Below, piece after piece: positions 63,817-64,000 of a stretch of DNA of 64,000 nucleotides (its first letter is position 1; every line of letters starts with the position of its first letter). Source of the DNA: Thiomicrorhabdus sp. ZW0627 (GTDB lineage Bacteria; Pseudomonadota; Gammaproteobacteria; Thiomicrospirales; Thiomicrospiraceae); NCBI RefSeq assembly GCF_029767005.1, contig NZ_JARUQR010000001.1, positions 739,028-803,027 of the forward strand. The letters run 5' to 3'. The notes under the pieces were generated by a model. The model did not search any database and was not told the DNA's origin. It saw only the letters and a program-made list of their open reading frames with translations. Position numbers and translations under genes: made by a program.

Positions 63817-63951
63817 ATGAAAAAGATTATTTTTGCAGCATTGCTTACTTTCGGAATCTCAGCAACCGCTTCGGCACATCACATGGCCGCTAACCCGGAT
63901 GCCGGTGAATTCATTCCGGATTGGTCTCCACACCTTTTAATGGAATTTTAA
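63817..63951 (+). CDS. Tandem secreted peptide, copy 7
   Basis: Same protein as copies 3-6, but the 3' half differs by silent changes from about 63898, so it is the older right-hand edge of the array. The window ends 49 bp after its stop codon, and whether more copies follow is unknown, although the next sequence looks like a terminator. Confidence 0.85.
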   Translation: MKKIIFAALLTFGISATASAHHMAANPDAGEFIPDWSPHLLMEF

Positions 63952-63975
63952 TCCATAAAGATTGAAGTGAAGACT

Positions 63976-64000
63976 CAAAAAAGCCTGCATTAAGCAGGCT
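63976..64000 (+). terminator. Start of terminator at the end of the array (cut by window edge)
   Basis: AGCCTGC (63982-63988) and GCAGGCT (63994-64000) with loop ATTAA, preceded by an A-run; the T-run would be outside the window. Confidence 0.65.

Noticed and set aside
63017-63951. CRISPR array at the right end
   Set aside because: The repeats are 200 bp long, contiguous and coding, without unique spacers or cas genes.

Overview
This is a gammaproteobacterial chromosome segment of moderate GC content. The gene set and order (pncC-recA-recX-alaS-lysC-csrA-tRNA-Ser-tRNA-Arg, panBC-folK-pcnB, fbp, ppa, ppc) and the protein sequences resemble the sulfur-oxidising Thiomicrospira/Hydrogenovibrio/Thiomicrorhabdus group. 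That placement is an inference from remembered family sequences. Nothing in the window proves chemolithoautotrophy.

Layout. 1-16.6 kb is mostly housekeeping: truncated rnr, a flavin disulfide reductase, mltF, thiI, fbp, ppa, ppc, panD, a PomAB-type stator pair, panC-panB, folK and pcnB. At 16.7-20.4 kb lie a hypothetical gene, a TetR-controlled operon ending in a secreted metallo-beta-lactamase-fold protein, and a small methyltransferase. At 20.5-28.1 kb are trpS, a DUF4382 lipoprotein, a secreted amidohydrolase with an orphan phnN, and a Fur-box-preceded Fe(III) ABC importer. At 28.15-30.15 kb a small AT-rich island lies between 57-bp direct repeats of the tRNA-Arg 3' half. It carries an intact HEPN gene with a partner and a broken RNxxxH HEPN gene, but no integrase. 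At 30.3-40.5 kb is the conserved csrA-lysC-alaS-recX-recA-pncC block, interrupted by one 999-residue LVIVD-type lipoprotein gene. At 40.6-51.5 kb are mutS, a cnoX-like gene, cytochrome b561, conserved hypotheticals, a P-type cation ATPase, an omega-amidase and a 55-residue lipoprotein too short for usual ORF calling. At 51.5-54.1 kb are a DUF6502-DUF5666 operon, a divergent promoter with a candidate small RNA or attenuated leader, and an SMR transporter. At 54.1-62.2 kb are an RND metal-efflux operon (cusCBA type, plus DUF3240) and a PhoPQ-like two-component system. At 62.4-64 kb seven tandem genes encode nearly identical 44-residue secreted peptides.

Most notable observations: (1) the seven-gene peptide array, with four exact 200-bp units; (2) a common control architecture at the array and at the DUF6502 locus, namely a TTGACA promoter whose spacer holds a 15-bp operator of the form TGGnAAATTTTnnCA with a second copy 41-43 bp downstream, which suggests one regulator for both; (3) 22 copies of the palindrome CAGGCCTG in 64 kb, in all three reading frames and between genes, like a highly iterated palindrome; (4) the tRNA-Arg-bounded HEPN island.

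Functional themes: carbon metabolism and anaplerosis (fbp, ppa, ppc), coenzyme A and folate precursors (pan genes, folK), RNA processing and decay (rnr, pcnB, csrA), DNA repair (recA, recX, mutS), iron import (Fur box, fbpABC) and metal efflux with its sensor system next to the peptide array.
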